Origin: Dactylorhiza incarnata
Taxonomy: Eukaryota > Streptophyta > Magnoliopsida > Asparagales > Orchidaceae
Reading direction: 5' to 3'
Length of the DNA: 64,000 nt
NCBI GenBank assembly: GCA_033032865.1
Contig: JAWHQI010000013.1
Coordinates: 4,960,001-5,024,000, forward strand
The position numbers and the translations under genes are program-made. Position 1 is the stretch's first letter. The number at the start of each line of letters is the position of its first letter. The notes under the pieces are model-generated. The model had not been told where the DNA came from. It worked only from the letters and a program-made list of their open reading frames with translations, and ran no database searches. Positions 1-11,046 of the stretch are shown one piece after another.

Positions 1-850
1 TAAAAGATAAATTTAAGATTTATGAAAGACAATCTCTTAAAGAACATAATGAAAAATTGTCTTTAGAAAATTCATCTTTGAAAATGATTGTACTATGTGC
101 AAAAATTATAATATTGAAATTAAAGAGATGAATGAAACATTTGAAGAATTAAGAAATGATTATCAAACTCATATTTGTTCTATAACCTCAATTCTTAAAA
201 TAGCACACTTACTTATAATTAAGATAGACATAATCTCAAGATTAAGAATAATGAATTGGAAACAAAAATCAACTTGCTTAAGGAAATTATGAATAAAAAC
301 TCACAATACAAAAATCCACAATGTCAAGCAAGATTCAAAAGCAAGTAAAATAGGAATTTTCATAATTTGACTAAGCCAAACAAAGGGAATGAAAAACATC
401 AAAAGCTTGTAAATGAAATTCTAAAACACTATCATCATTATCACTTACTACATCAATCTTCTCCCAACATAAAATTGAATGCAAATAAATTTCCTTTAAA
501 TAATAAATTCAAAAGTCATTCTATCCAAAGATTCAAGTAAATGACTATGAAATTTTAATAAATAAAAATAATGGTCTTCATAGGTATGAATGGAGACACA
601 TACTTAAGAATGACGCATTTATGTCAATTGAAAGGGTCCACTCATCCTTGTTTCCTTAGAAGCCAACACGATGTATTTGGGTACCTAGAGAAACCATCAC
701 ACTTGGTCCTCTTTGGATACCTAAATCTCTTATTCAGTAGTATCATTAAATTGCATGAAGTAGAACCGAATCAAAATGAAAAACCAATACTCTACTTCAT
801 GATATGCATAATTTCCTTCCTTTTAATTTTGTTTGTTTTGTCATTTTCTT
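1..850 (+). pseudogene. Sirevirus-type Copia gag remnant (coiled-coil region and gag-pol linker)
   Basis: Gag is the capsid-like protein of Copia retrotransposons. The first 300 bases read as a lysine/asparagine/glutamate-rich helical stretch in broken frames, as in the middle of Sirevirus gag. At about 672-728 the plus strand reads IWVPRE...PLWIPK, which matches the repeated WVPK-type linker at the gag-protease junction of these elements. The zinc knuckle that should lie between them is not recognisable, and stops and frameshifts run throughout. Protease, integrase and most reverse transcriptase are missing before the RNase H piece at 2518. The 5' part of the element lies outside the window. 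Assignment to Copia is fairly firm; Sirevirus is inferred from the polypurine tracts at 4560-4838. Confidence 0.55.
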
Positions 851-1760
851 AAGCCCAAAACGTTGTGGTCACCAAGGTCTTGAAAACCGGACCGGACCGG
901 CCGGTTCAACCGGTTGGACCGCCAACCGGTTCCCCGACCGGTCTGGTTAGGCTCCTAAATACTGCCCCGCTGAAAACTGGCTCAGAACTGGGTAACCGAC
1001 CGGTTGGACCGGTGACCCGGAAATCGGGTCGATTTTTAGACAACCGTCCGGTTCATTATTTGTTGTATTTTCACCGTCAATTTGAAATCAGGTGGTCAAG
1101 ATTTTGTTTCACCTCATGCGATTCCATTAGGATTTAGGTTTAATTATTATTTCATGCTGTCTTCTTCTTTCCTCACAGCGCTGAAACAAGTCGGCGCAGA
1201 GCCACTATTTCAACCGGTCTTCTTCCCTGACGACAGAGCCTGAAGCCATTCCCGACCTAACAGATCTCCCCTATCTCGTCGACTTGCTCGTTCCTCGCCT
1301 CCAGCCACTGGAATCCAGGTATTGTTGCTTTCTGCTCATCTGCTGCACTCTAGCATCCGAAATCCTATTATGGTTTGCGATTCCCGACCTAACAGATTTT
1401 TTCCTGTTTTTCTTCAGGTTTGCAATTGACGACTTGTGGCTTCCGATTCCTGCTGTGGTGCTCTGGTGGGGATTTTCCTAACGACTATTGCTGCTCTGCA
1501 TTCAGGTAGATTTTCCTTCCAAAATCTGCACGATTGCTGCTCTGCATTCAGGTCGATTGATAGCTTGACAAAATAATATCATCTGTTAGGAATTAGAAGT
1601 TCTGTTCTGAGTTCTGTAAAATTCCGAGTTCTGTTATATTTCATTATAAGATTTAATTATCATGTGTTAGGAATTAGGATTTGATATTATAATTTTTGTC
1701 ATGAATGACTGAATTGCTTAGTTCCAATATTTGTTATGAATGACTATATGATATCAGATA

Positions 1761-1874
1761 ATGGAAACTTTGTCGGAGCCATCTAATACTTCTTTTCAAT
1801 CTGTTCGTGAAAAAAATGATCCCGCTTGGAATCTGTTCGTGAAAAAAATGATCCCGCTTGAAAAAAATGCGTGA
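1761..1874 (+). pseudogene. hAT transposase 5' end fragment
   Basis: An ATG at 1761 opens a 37-codon frame ending in TGA at 1872-1874. The peptide begins METLSEPSNTSF and reaches REKNDPAW, the (K/N)DPAW-type signature just before the BED zinc finger of plant hAT transposases. The frame then runs into an in-frame copy of the 32-bp duplication and stops. The rest of the transposase (zinc finger, RNase H-like catalytic core, dimerisation domain) is gone. This implies the 1.2-kb element arose by internal deletion from an autonomous hAT. Recognition rests on one short motif plus the hAT ends around it. Confidence 0.5.
1798..1860 (+). repeat. 32-bp tandem duplication inside the hAT derivative
   Basis: Two adjacent copies (1798-1829 and 1830-1860) are identical over the 31 bases present in both, starting AATCTGTTCGTG. 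The duplication falls immediately after the DPAW codons of the transposase fragment and shifts its reading frame. Confidence 0.9.
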
Positions 1875-2103
1875 CACTTTGTTTATCATATGTTTACTCT
1901 AGTTGTTTATTTTTGATATACTGATATCTATACTTCATTGAATATACTATGTATATTGTTACTGATGAAACAAAAATAGTTATTTATGTCAAAACGGTTC
2001 AACCCGGTTCAACACCGGTTTAACTGATCCAACCGGTTGAACCATGAACCTCTCCTAAGACCGGTTCTATCTCCGGTCCGGTTTTCAAAACCTTGGTAGT
2101 CAC

Positions 2104-2517
2104 TTTATATATTTTTTAAAATATGACTATCACATAAAGCCTAATGATCAATAAATCAAATTGAATAAAATTGAATAAAAAGTCATATCTTCTCTCAAGT
2201 AACCTATCAATACCATTTTTAGCTCTCATCCTTTTAAATCCATTACTTATAAATAACTTATAAATTGAATACTAAATTGGTTATGAAAACTAATATTTTC
2301 AAAAAATAATAATTAATTAGGCTATTTAGGGGCTTTTGGTTAAAATATAAAATGTGCAACTTTTTATTTATTTGTTTGATTTAGTTATAATTTGATCATA
2401 TCATTATTTAGATAGCCCATATCATATTAAATCATAATCGGAATTGAGATATCTCAAAAATTACAATTATCAAGATAAAATCTCAAAGCATAAAATGACT
2501 AATCCACCAAAGTTTGA
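2104..2517. other. AT-rich interval, no gene seen
   Basis: This is strongly AT-rich sequence between the hAT insertion and the RNase H fragment. It probably belongs to the same Sirevirus, but no pol motif can be read in any frame. A large deletion of protease, integrase and reverse transcriptase must lie in or beside it. Confidence 0.4.
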
Positions 2518-3045
2518 GTGGAGAAACAAATTTTTAGATATCTAATTGGGTCATCTAGATTAGGATTATGGTACCCACATAATAATACATTTACACTTCA
2601 TGGCTATTCTGATTCGGACTATGCCGGATGCTCACTTGATAGAAAAAGCACTAACGGTACTTGCCATTTTCTAGGACCTTCATTAGTTGCGTGGTCTAGT
2701 AGGAAGCAAAATTTGGTTGCACTCTCCACCACGGAGGCTGAATACATTGCACTAGGGAGTTGTTGTGCACAAGCACTATGGATGAGCCAAACTCTAGAGG
2801 ACTTTGGTTTTCATCTAAAACACATTGAATTGAAATGTGACAAAGAAAGTGCCATTGATCTTACAAATAATCCGGTACACCATTCTAGATCCAAACATAT
2901 AGATGTACGTCATCATTTCATAAGGGATCACATTAAAAAGGAAAATGTTAGAATAAGTTTCATTAACATGGACTCTCAACATGCTGATATATTCATTAAA
3001 CCTCTTCCCAATGCAAGGTTTCAAATGTTAAGGTTGGAATTATGA
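2518..3045 (+). pseudogene. Copia pol C-terminus: RNase H domain
   Basis: The 175-codon open stretch is the end of a Ty1/Copia polyprotein. It opens in the reverse transcriptase-RNase H connection (FRYLIGSSRLGLWYP). The RNase H signatures follow in order: YSDSDYAG with a catalytic aspartate near residue 34, SRKQNLVALSTTEAEYIA with the catalytic glutamate near residue 74, and SRSKHIDVRHHFIRDHI near 125-140. RNase H degrades the RNA strand of the RNA-DNA hybrid during reverse transcription. There is no true ATG start and everything upstream in pol is missing, so it is a fragment. It reads toward the polypurine tracts and 3' LTR at 4839, the expected order for a 3' half-element. Confidence 0.9.
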
Positions 3046-4838
3046 GTCTTAGACATCTTAGGATGAGTTATTTGAAAAACGCTAAAGTTTTATGCAATTT
3101 GAGCAATCAAGACATCTCCAAAAATTACAAAATTTCCGTATAAGACTACTCTAAGGACTCTTAATCAAGATCAAAAAGTGAAAATTTAAAATTCTCAAAA
3201 AAGAACTTATTGTTTTTCGCGCTAGCACTAGCGCCGGCACTAGCGTGGGTGTTCAATTTTTTTGTTTCTTAAAATTTCTAAAATCTATAAAATTATGTTA
3301 GTTTATATGTACTACTTAGTTTTTGAATGTCTAACTTTTGTTATTTTTGTTTTATTAATATTATGGAAAATCAACTACAAAATTTCAAAATTCAAAAGTA
3401 CAAAAATATGTTTTTGTTTAGTTGTACTTACATTAAAAACTTTTTCAAAAAAAAAAGTATGATCTTTATTGCTAATATCAAGCATGTATGAATATTTAGA
3501 ATTATTTACAATGTTAAAATTTATTCCTTCAAATTACTATGAGCATTGCTTTGCTTATCATGCTTTGATATATCTAATTAAGTGCATCAATTGTATTGAA
3601 AAATATGTGTAGAACCAAGCTTAGCATGCCTCTAAGTATGAGTAAATGTTTTGTGATTGATAATGATACTTTTTGACACACTTATTTTGGTAATCAACAT
3701 ATGTGTTTAAAATCTAAAGATGCTTGCTTGTGTATTGTAATTGTACAATGAATTAAAACTTGCATAAGTTTATTATCTACACTACATTTGAATTGCACTT
3801 AAAAATTAGGAAAAGTGGTTGTGTTTTTACTAAAAAATTATTATGTTGGGTTTGCAAAACAAGTGTATTCGGAGAATGTTGTCTCACAAAAGTGAACAAA
3901 AAATGTAGACAAATATAACTCCACCAAGTACTACTTGGAATGAATAGTAAAGTGTCTTGTGCAAACCTTGGGTATTACACCACATTGTTAAAAATTATGT
4001 GCATTAAAGTGTGTGAAAGTTAATATACTTGTGTTTTATTGTGCACTTTACTCTACATATGTCTTGTATTTTGTGATTTAAGTCATTTGTTAACATTGCT
4101 CAAAATACACTTATGTGCACTTCATTATCTTTCATAACACTTCTTCTCATGAGTATTGGATTCTAATGCTTTATCTATACTACTCTTTATATAAGAAATG
4201 CACTAGATAACCTAACATGATCTCTACAATGTTTGGTATCTCTTAAACTTGGAATTAAGTAACATTATAGTATAATCTCTTTTTGATATGTTTATTTCAT
4301 GCTTGGTAACTTTATGTAAAACTTTGAGATTTCAAAAAGGTTAAAACATCTTTACATTTTGAACTTCAACTCATATTTATACTTATGATTTTCATTCTTA
4401 CAAAAAGATGTTTCTTATAATCTTCCTCTTGCTTACAACTCTTATTTATTTATTTGAAATCTCTTATATATACTATGCTTATATTCTTTATCATTTCATA
4501 TATTACAAAAGCTCGATCATGAATTATCATTTATAAAGAATGCCTCCTTACTACCCTTACCCCACCTTCTTTTGATAATACCAAAAGGGGGAGATTAATT
4601 GAAGAAATCTAGAGGAGAAATCTAGAAGATTAAGGGGAGACTAATTCATGTAATCTATCATTTATGGGGAGCAAAACATAAATTGCATTTATGTCGGGGG
4701 AGCATTAAGATAGGGGGAGTATGCACATTCTCATGCTTTCAAATACTATAGTTGCACTTGTATCTCGCTTATCATATACTCTAAACACCTTTGTTGATTT
4801 CTTGCTAAGAGGATTTGTTATTATCAAAAGGGGGAGAT
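3046..4838 (+). other. Sirevirus 3' untranslated region with several polypurine tracts
   Basis: This long AT-rich non-coding stretch lies between the end of pol and the LTR. A CpG-rich patch of GCGCTAGC-type motifs is at about 3218-3250. From 4565 on, purine tracts recur: near 4577 (AAAAGGGGGAGATT), 4630, 4664, 4694, 4711, and finally 4826-4838 directly beside the LTR. The last is the functional-looking plus-strand primer for DNA synthesis. Multiple polypurine tracts upstream of the 3' LTR are a described Sirevirus trait. Confidence 0.65.
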
Positions 4839-5028
4839 TGTTGGACATGTGTGTCACATCCCTTTGTTTGAGAATAACAAATCCCATATTGTAATTGATC
4901 TTGCTTGTTGTGTGTTTATAGTGTGTACGAACTATAGGTGCAATACTCCATAGGTAGAAAGCAGCTTCAAATCAAATTCTTTGAAGGAGAGCTACCGCCA
5001 GCGTTAGGGATACCGCCCGACGCTAACG

Positions 5029-6694
5029 TGAAAGTGGAGGTTTAGTTCTTATTTATCTGTTTAAAAGATGATCTTTCTTAATTTTCAATTTCAAAGTAAG
5101 TGATATATATATATATTTATATATATGAGTTTGCTGAGTAATAAATACAAACACTAGAAGTGCATAAAAATAAACACAGCACAGGTAAAGAAGTAAAAAC
5201 AAAGCAAACAAGAATCAAGCAATCCATATGACATAAGATGTATAGTAGTTCCCCTCAACTGGGTACATCTACTCTTCTACCCACTGGTAGGAATCCACTA
5301 GGAGGTTGTTGATAAGGTGCCCTCACACCAAGGTGATTTTGATAAGGCGTCCACACACCAGGTGAGTTGTTGATAAGTTGCTCTAACCAAGCTGCAGGTT
5401 TTTGCTAAGGTGCCCTGTCACCGGGAGTAAACTTTTGAAGGGAGTTTTAACCCTTTACAAGATGGGAGAAATAAATAAAGAAAACAAAAAACAGATATTG
5501 TTCTTCTTTTTCTAAGAAGACACTTGATGAATATGTTGAAGAGAGCTCCCCCTGTCTGATGTAGTTTGATGACAGCTTGTGGAGGCTCCTTCTTTTGATT
5601 CCAAATCCTTTGTTCTTCTTCTTCTTGCAGTTTTAGATCCCCGAGCAAATGATAGTGTTTGATGTCTCAGGTTGTATGTGATCTGCAAGAGAAGAGTTTA
5701 GCAAAAACAGAACAAGATAAAGTAATAAATTTGTTCTCTGTTTTTGCCCCTGTTCTTCTTTTTCTCTTCTTCTTCTTCTTCTTCTCTTTTTCCTGTACAG
5801 AAGATGTAAAATGTATTCTGTCTCTCAATATTTTTTGTACAGCAATATATTATATATATATAGTCTGTTGTAAGAGAGAGCAGAATATATTCTGCTATAT
5901 ATAATAATCTGCTGCATATCTTCTGCTGTATAAAATCTGCTGCTGTGTAAGAGCTGTTGTCCTCTTTCCTTCTTTTGCTTGTTGCAACGGCTATAACAAT
6001 TAATGCTTTGGCCAATGGCTATATAATTAAATGCTTACAAGCTGTAATGTCAGAACAACAATATATAGCAATATATAAGATATAATAAAGAAATATTGCT
6101 TTAAATAAAATATGACAGTATATTAAATAAGAAGGATAATTCTGCCTAAATTTTGTCGACCTGAGCTCTCCTTTCGTCGAGCTCATCATTCCATTCGTCG
6201 ACCAGATAATTAAAATTACTGTTTCTGAAAGTCTGCTGGAATTCGTCGAGCGGCGTTCGCCATTCGTCGAGCGGTGTTCGGATTTCGTTGACCGAAGCTG
6301 TAATGCTGTAATTTGTCGAGCGCTGCTTATATAAACCTGTTCGCCGATCGCCGTTCGACATTTGCCGAGCGCCGTTCAACGAAATGTCGAACTATATGAA
6401 ATATTTTATTTCACTTATATTTTCTTTATTAATTTCTCTTATATTATTTTTCCTTATATTATTTTCTTTTATATTATTTTCTCTTATATTAATTAGCCTA
6501 TTCTTATATATATATATTTCTTAGTATATTATTTATATATATATATATTATTCTTTTCTGCCTATTAATATATTTCTTTTTCAGCCTTCTTTCTTAATTA
6601 GATATTTAATCTAAGTTATACAATTTGAGTTATGATATATAAACTTAGATACTAGAGGTGGATCCTAACTCAAATCAAACCTAAGGTTCCAACA
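5029..6694 (-). repeat. LTR copy a of the tandem array
   Basis: This 1666-bp LTR reads on the minus strand. A TATA-like TTTATATAAG lies at about 6324-6335, embedded in a cluster of CpG-rich TTCGTCGA(G/C)CG motifs (about 6155-6390). It differs from copies b and c by about 30 extra bases right after TGAAAGTGGAGG (about 5041-5070). Short frames that recur in all three copies are shadows of the repeat, not genes. Confidence 0.9.
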
Positions 6695-6709
6695 ATCTCC
6701 CCCTATTTG
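6695..6709 (-). other. Polypurine tract of array unit 1
   Basis: The minus strand reads AAATAGGGGGAGAT directly before the LTR start. This is the primer for plus-strand DNA synthesis. A second degenerate tract (plus strand CAATCTCCCGCTATTTGG) lies at about 6736-6753. Confidence 0.8.
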
Positions 6710-8052
6710 AGTTGGGATCCTAATCCAAATTAACTAGGTTCTAACAATCTCCCGCTATTTGGTTTAGGATTCCTAAGCATAAAAAAGTCTTGATCTGCTT
6801 AAGGGTTAGAGATTATTTCTCTTTCTTTTATAACTAAGCAATTTCTAATTTCTGAATTTTGATTTAAATAGGATTTTTAAATGAAATGAATTGCTAGCTG
6901 TTTAACAGATTCTAAGAAATTTTATAATCAGAAAGACAATATCTGATAGCTTCTTTCTATAGAATCCCCTTAATCAGAAGAGACTCACACTCAGAGCTCT
7001 GATCATTTCTGATCCATGCTACTTGAGTAGAATGCTCAAACTGATTTTGGAGAAAATCTGTAAGATAGTGAAGTTATCTGATATTGCTTTTAAAATAGAA
7101 AAATTCCAAAGAATCTTATAATTGCTGTTTAATTATAATTGAGTAAAAATATTAAACAGTTTAAAAATTGCCTTATATATATAGAAAAGTTGGCCTTTTT
7201 ATCTCATTGAAATATAAATTTGAAAATTTAACTTGGTTTTGCTGAACATAAATAATTTCTTTTTCTTTAACAGTCTGTTTAAAGTTTTCAACCTTAATGA
7301 ACTTATTTTTTAAGTAAATAAGTTGTTCTGCTGTTATTTTAAAATCTTCTTTAATTTCAACAGAAATTGATTTGTTCATTATTAGCTTTTTACTGATTCT
7401 ATTTTCAGAGATTTTTATACCTGCACAATGTGATGTGAAAACAGATCTGAAATTTTCTGAGGTAAAATTAGTAAATGTTGTTACCTCTTTTACCTTTTCT
7501 TCATCAGATTCATCATCTGATATGTAGTTTAAGCCATATATTGCCAACATGCAAAAACTGTGGCTTTTTGTTCTTCTTTTTTTTCTTCTTCACTTAGAGT
7601 AAGTGATGGTTCTGCATCAAAAATGATGTTAGTAGAAGAGGAAGAAGATGGTTCATTTACCATCCTTGAGAGGGAGTTCTAGATGCTGCTTGCTGAAGTG
7701 CAATCAGCCACTTTTTGAAAATTGTCTTTTGACATTGATTTAGCCAATATCTCCATGGCTATGGCATCAGGACTGATCAATTTTCTTGATCATCAGTTGA
7801 AGAGATTGAAGATTGAGTTTCTGGCAAAACAGATTTGTAGATATCTTCATCTATTGCATTCATATATAATCTGATTCTAACTTGCCATAAATCAAATTTA
7901 TCCAAATTACATAAAGGTGGATCTAAACAAGTAAAATCTGCTAGTGCCATTTAAGAAAAAAAAAACTCTTTTTAAAAACAAATAAGAACTAAGTGATCTT
8001 TGTGATTTCAGGTGTTAGCCTGTGTGAAAAATCAACCTCCTCTGATACCAAT
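6710..8052 (-). pseudogene. Internal region 1: gag remnants
   Basis: Read on the minus strand, the region starts at the primer site (8039-8050) and continues into a gag N-terminus whose ATG corresponds to 7950. That frame is shifted by a one-base loss near 7780 compared with unit 2. A second open stretch, 7173-7550, is identical in predicted protein to 10166-10543 of unit 2. It is acidic at first (SDDESDEEKVKE) and then lysine-rich and probably helical, as in the middle of Copia gag. No protease, integrase or reverse transcriptase is encoded. Confidence 0.7.
8039..8050 (-). other. Primer binding site, tRNA-Met type (unit 1)
   Basis: The minus strand reads TGGTATCAGAGG two bases after the LTR end. 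It matches the complement of the initiator tRNA-Met 3' end in 11 of 12 positions. It fixes the element's orientation as minus. Confidence 0.85.
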
Positions 8053-9687
8053 TGAAAGTGGAGGATCTTGCTTAATTTTTAATTTCAAAGTAAGTGATAT
8101 ATATATATTTATATATTTGAGTTTGCTGAGTAATAAATACAAGCACTAGAAGTGCATAGAAATAAAAACAGCACAGGTAAAGAAGTAAAAACAAAGCAAA
8201 CAAGAATCAAGCAATCCAGATGACACAAGATGTATAGTAGTTCCCCTCAACTGGGTACATCTACTCTTCTACCCACTGGTAGGAATCCACTAGGAGGTTG
8301 TTGATAAGGTGCCCTCACACCAAGGTGATTTTGATAAGGCGTCCACACACCAGGTGAGTTGTTGATAAGGTGCTCTAACCAAGCTGCAGGTTTTTGCTAA
8401 GGTGCCCTGTCACCGGGAGTAAACTTTTGAAGGGAGTTTTAACCCTTTACAAGATGGGAGAAATAAATAAAGAAAACAGAAAACAGATATTGTTCTTCTT
8501 TTTCTAAGAAGACACTTGATGAATATGTTGAAGAGAGCTCCCCCTGTCTGATGTAGTTTGATGATAGCTTGTGGAGGCTCCTTCTTTTGATTCCAAATCC
8601 TTTGTTCTTCTTCTTCTTGCAGTTTTAGATCCCCGAGCAAATGATAGTGTTTGATGTCTCAGGTTGTATGTGATCTGCAAGAGAAGAGTTTAGCAAAAAC
8701 AGAACAAGATAAAGTAATAAATTTGTTCTCTGTTTTTGCCTCTATTCTTCTTTTTCTCTTCTTCTTCTTCTTCTTCTCTTTTTCCTGTACAGAAGATGTA
8801 AAATGTATTCTGTCTCTCAATATTTTTTTGTACAGCAATATATTATATATATATAGTCTGTTGTAAGAGAGAGCAGAATATATTCTGCTATATATAATAA
8901 TCTGCTGCATATCTTCTGCTGTATAAAATCTGCTGCTGTGTAAGAGCTGTTGTCCTCTTTCCTTCTTTTGCTTGTTGCAACGGCTATAACAATTAATGCT
9001 TTGGCCAACGGCTATATAATTAAATGCTTACAAGCTGTAATGTCAGAACAACAATATATATAGCAATATATAAGATATAATAAAGAAATATTGCTTTAAA
9101 TAAAATCTGACAGTATATTAAATAAGAAGGATAATTCTGCCTAAATTTTGTCGACCTGAGCTCTCCTTTCGTCGAGCTCATCATTCCATTCGTCGACCAG
9201 ATAATTAAAATTACTGTTTCTGAAAGTCTGCTGGAATTCGTCGAGCGGCGTTCGCCATTCGTCGAGCGGTGTTCGGATTTCGTTGACCGAAGCTGTAATG
9301 CTGTAATTTGTCGAGCGCTGCTTATATAAACCTGTTCGCCGATCGCCGTTCGACATTTGCCGAGCGCCGTTCAACGAAATGTCGAACTATATGAAATATT
9401 TTATTTCACTTATATTTTCTTTATTAATTTCTCTTATATTATTTTTCCTTATATTATTTTCTTTTATATTATTTTCTCTTATATTAATTAGCCTATTCTT
9501 ATATATATATATATTTCTTAGTATATTATTTATATATATATTATTCTTTTCTGCCTATTAATATATTTCTTTTTCAGCCTTCTTTCTTAATTAGATATTT
9601 AATCTAAGTTATACAATCTGAGTTATGATATATAAACTTAGATACTAGAGGTGGATCCTAACTCAAATCAAACCTAAGGTTCCAACA
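8053..9687 (-). repeat. LTR copy b (shared, central) of the tandem array
   Basis: This 1635-bp LTR lies between the two internal regions and serves both as 3' LTR of one unit and 5' LTR of the next. By eye it is closer to copy a than to copy c over most of its length. It carries the same TATA-like box and TTCGTCGAGCG cluster (about 9146-9380). Confidence 0.9.
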
Positions 9688-10165
9688 ATCTCCCCCTATT
9701 TGAGTTGGGATCCTAATCCAAATTAACTAGGTTCTAACAATCTCCCGCTATTTGGTTTAGGATTCCTAAGCATAAAAAAGTCTTGATCTGCTTAAGGGTT
9801 AGAGATTATTTCTCTTTCTTTTATAACTAAGCAATTTCTAATTTCTGAATTTTGATTTAAATAGGATTTTTAAATGAAATGAATTGCTAGCTGTTTAACA
9901 GATTCTAAGAAATTTTATAATCAGAAAGACAATATCTGATAGCTTCTTTCTATAGAATCCCCTTAATCAGAAGAGACTCACACTCAGAGCTCTGATCATT
10001 TCTGATCCATGCTACTTGAGTAGAATGCTCAAACTGATTTTGGAGAAAATCTGTAAGATAGTGAAGTTATCTGATATTGCTTTTAAAATAGAAAAATTCC
10101 AAAGAATCTTATAATTGCTGTTTAATTATAATTGAGTAAAAATATTAAACAGTTTAAAAATTGCC

Positions 10166-10543
10166 TTATATATATAGAAAAGTTGGCCTTTTTATCTCAT
10201 TGAAATATAAATTTGAAAATTTAACTTGGTTTTGCTGAACATAAATAATTTCTTTTTCTTTAACAGTCTGTTTAAAGTTTTCAACCTTAATGAACTTATT
10301 TTTTAAGTAAATAAGTTGTTCTGCTGTTATTTTAAAATCTTCTTTAATTTCAACAGAAATTGATTTGTTCATTATTAGCTTTTTACTGATTCTGTTTTCA
10401 GAGATTTTTATACCTGCACAATGTGATGTGAAAACAGATCTGAAATTTTCTGAGGTAAAATTAGTAAATGTTGTTACCTCTTTTACCTTTTCTTCATCAG
10501 ATTCATCATCTGATATGTAGTTTAAGCCATATATTGCCAACAT
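10166..10543 (-). CDS. Gag middle-region fragment (unit 2)
   Basis: A 125-codon frame with no recognised catalytic motif. Residues 10-25 are acidic (YISDDESDEEKVKE) and the rest is lysine, isoleucine and asparagine-rich, probably helical. The same protein is encoded by unit 1 at 7173-7550. Its position downstream of the gag N-terminus, separated by a frame break, suggests the linker and coiled-coil part of Copia gag. A single HC pair near residue 41 is not a zinc knuckle. Function beyond particle assembly cannot be inferred. Confidence 0.4.
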   Translation of the reverse strand: MLAIYGLNYISDDESDEEKVKEVTTFTNFTSENFRSVFTSHCAGIKISENRISKKLIMNKSISVEIKEDFKITAEQLIYLKNKFIKVENFKQTVKEKEIIYVQQNQVKFSNLYFNEIKRPTFLYI

Positions 10544-10671
10544 GCAAAAACTGTGGCTTTTTGTTCTTCTTTTTTTTCTTCTTCACTTAGAGTAAGTGAT
10601 GGTTCTGCATCAAAAATGATGTTAGTAGAAGAGGAAGAAGATGGTTCATTTACCATCCTTGAGAGGGAGTT

Positions 10672-10944
10672 CTAGATGCTGCTTGCTGAAGTGCAATCAG
10701 TCACTTTTTGAAAATTGTCTTTTGACATTGATTTAGCCAATATCTCCATGGCTATGGCATCAGGACTGATCAACTTTTCTTGATCATCAGTTGAAGAGAT
10801 TGAAGATTGAGTTTCTGGCAAAACAGATTTGTAGATATCTTCATCTATTGCATTCATATATAATCTGACTCTAACTTGCCATAAATCAAATTTATCCAAA
10901 TTACATAAAGGTGGATCTAAACAAGTAAAATCTGCTAGTGCCAT
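10672..10944 (-). CDS. Copia gag N-terminal domain (unit 2), partial
   Basis: A 90-residue frame starting at the first ATG after the primer binding site (about 90 bases of leader). The peptide has the N-terminal signature of plant Copia gag: LDKFDLWQVRVRLYMNAID, equivalent to the usual F-x-x-W-x-x-(K/R)-(M/V)-x-x-(Y/F) core of these capsid proteins. The frame ends early, so the capsid domain is incomplete. Unit 1 has the same sequence with a one-base deletion. Gag would form the virus-like particle and package the RNA. A truncated copy is unlikely to do this alone. Confidence 0.65.
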   Translation of the reverse strand: MALADFTCLDPPLCNLDKFDLWQVRVRLYMNAIDEDIYKSVLPETQSSISSTDDQEKLISPDAIAMEILAKSMSKDNFQKVTDCTSASSI

Positions 10945-11032
10945 TTAAGAAAAAAAAAACTCTTTTTAAAAACAAATAAGAACTAAGTGATCTTTGTGAT
11001 TTCAGGTGTTAGCCTGTGTGAAAAATCAACCT

Positions 11033-11044
11033 CCTCTGATACCA
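11033..11044 (-). other. Primer binding site, tRNA-Met type (unit 2)
   Basis: The minus strand reads TGGTATCAGAGG two bases after LTR copy c ends, identical to the site in unit 1. Confidence 0.85.
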
Positions 11045-11046
11045 AT

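Larger units (their letters stand above)
873..2095. mobile_element. hAT-like deletion derivative with terminal inverted repeats and 8-bp target duplication
   Basis: The ends are inverted repeats: CAAGGTCTTGAAAACCGG at 873 and its near-complement ending at 2095. Directly outside are 8-bp repeats, GTGGTCAC (865-872) and GTAGTCAC (2096-2103), with one mismatch. An 8-bp duplication and a CA(A/G)GG-type terminus are hallmarks of hAT transposons. Inside each end are many ACCGGT/CCGG repeats (about 880-1020 and 1995-2075), which probably serve as subterminal transposase sites. At 1223 bp the element is too short to encode a transposase, but the start of one survives at 1761. It sits inside the Sirevirus wreck. 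Confidence 0.85.
9688..11046 (-). other. Internal region 2 of the tandem array
   Basis: This 1359-bp internal region is nearly identical to 6695-8052. It has a polypurine tract at its low-coordinate end (9688-9702), a tRNA-Met primer site at 11033-11044, and the two gag fragments listed separately. Nothing else is recognisable. Confidence 0.85.

Noticed and set aside
865..1137. 90-codon proline/threonine-rich frame
   Set aside because: It is a translation of the CCGG-rich subterminal repeats of the hAT derivative.
5418..5648. 76-codon minus-strand frame repeated at 8410-8640 and 11404-11634
   Set aside because: It lies within the three LTR copies of the array and shows no protein features; repetition comes from the LTRs.
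7173..7550. Possible endogenous pararetrovirus protein
   Set aside because: The flanking LTRs, primer site and polypurine tract place it in a Copia-like element, and no pararetrovirus motif is present.
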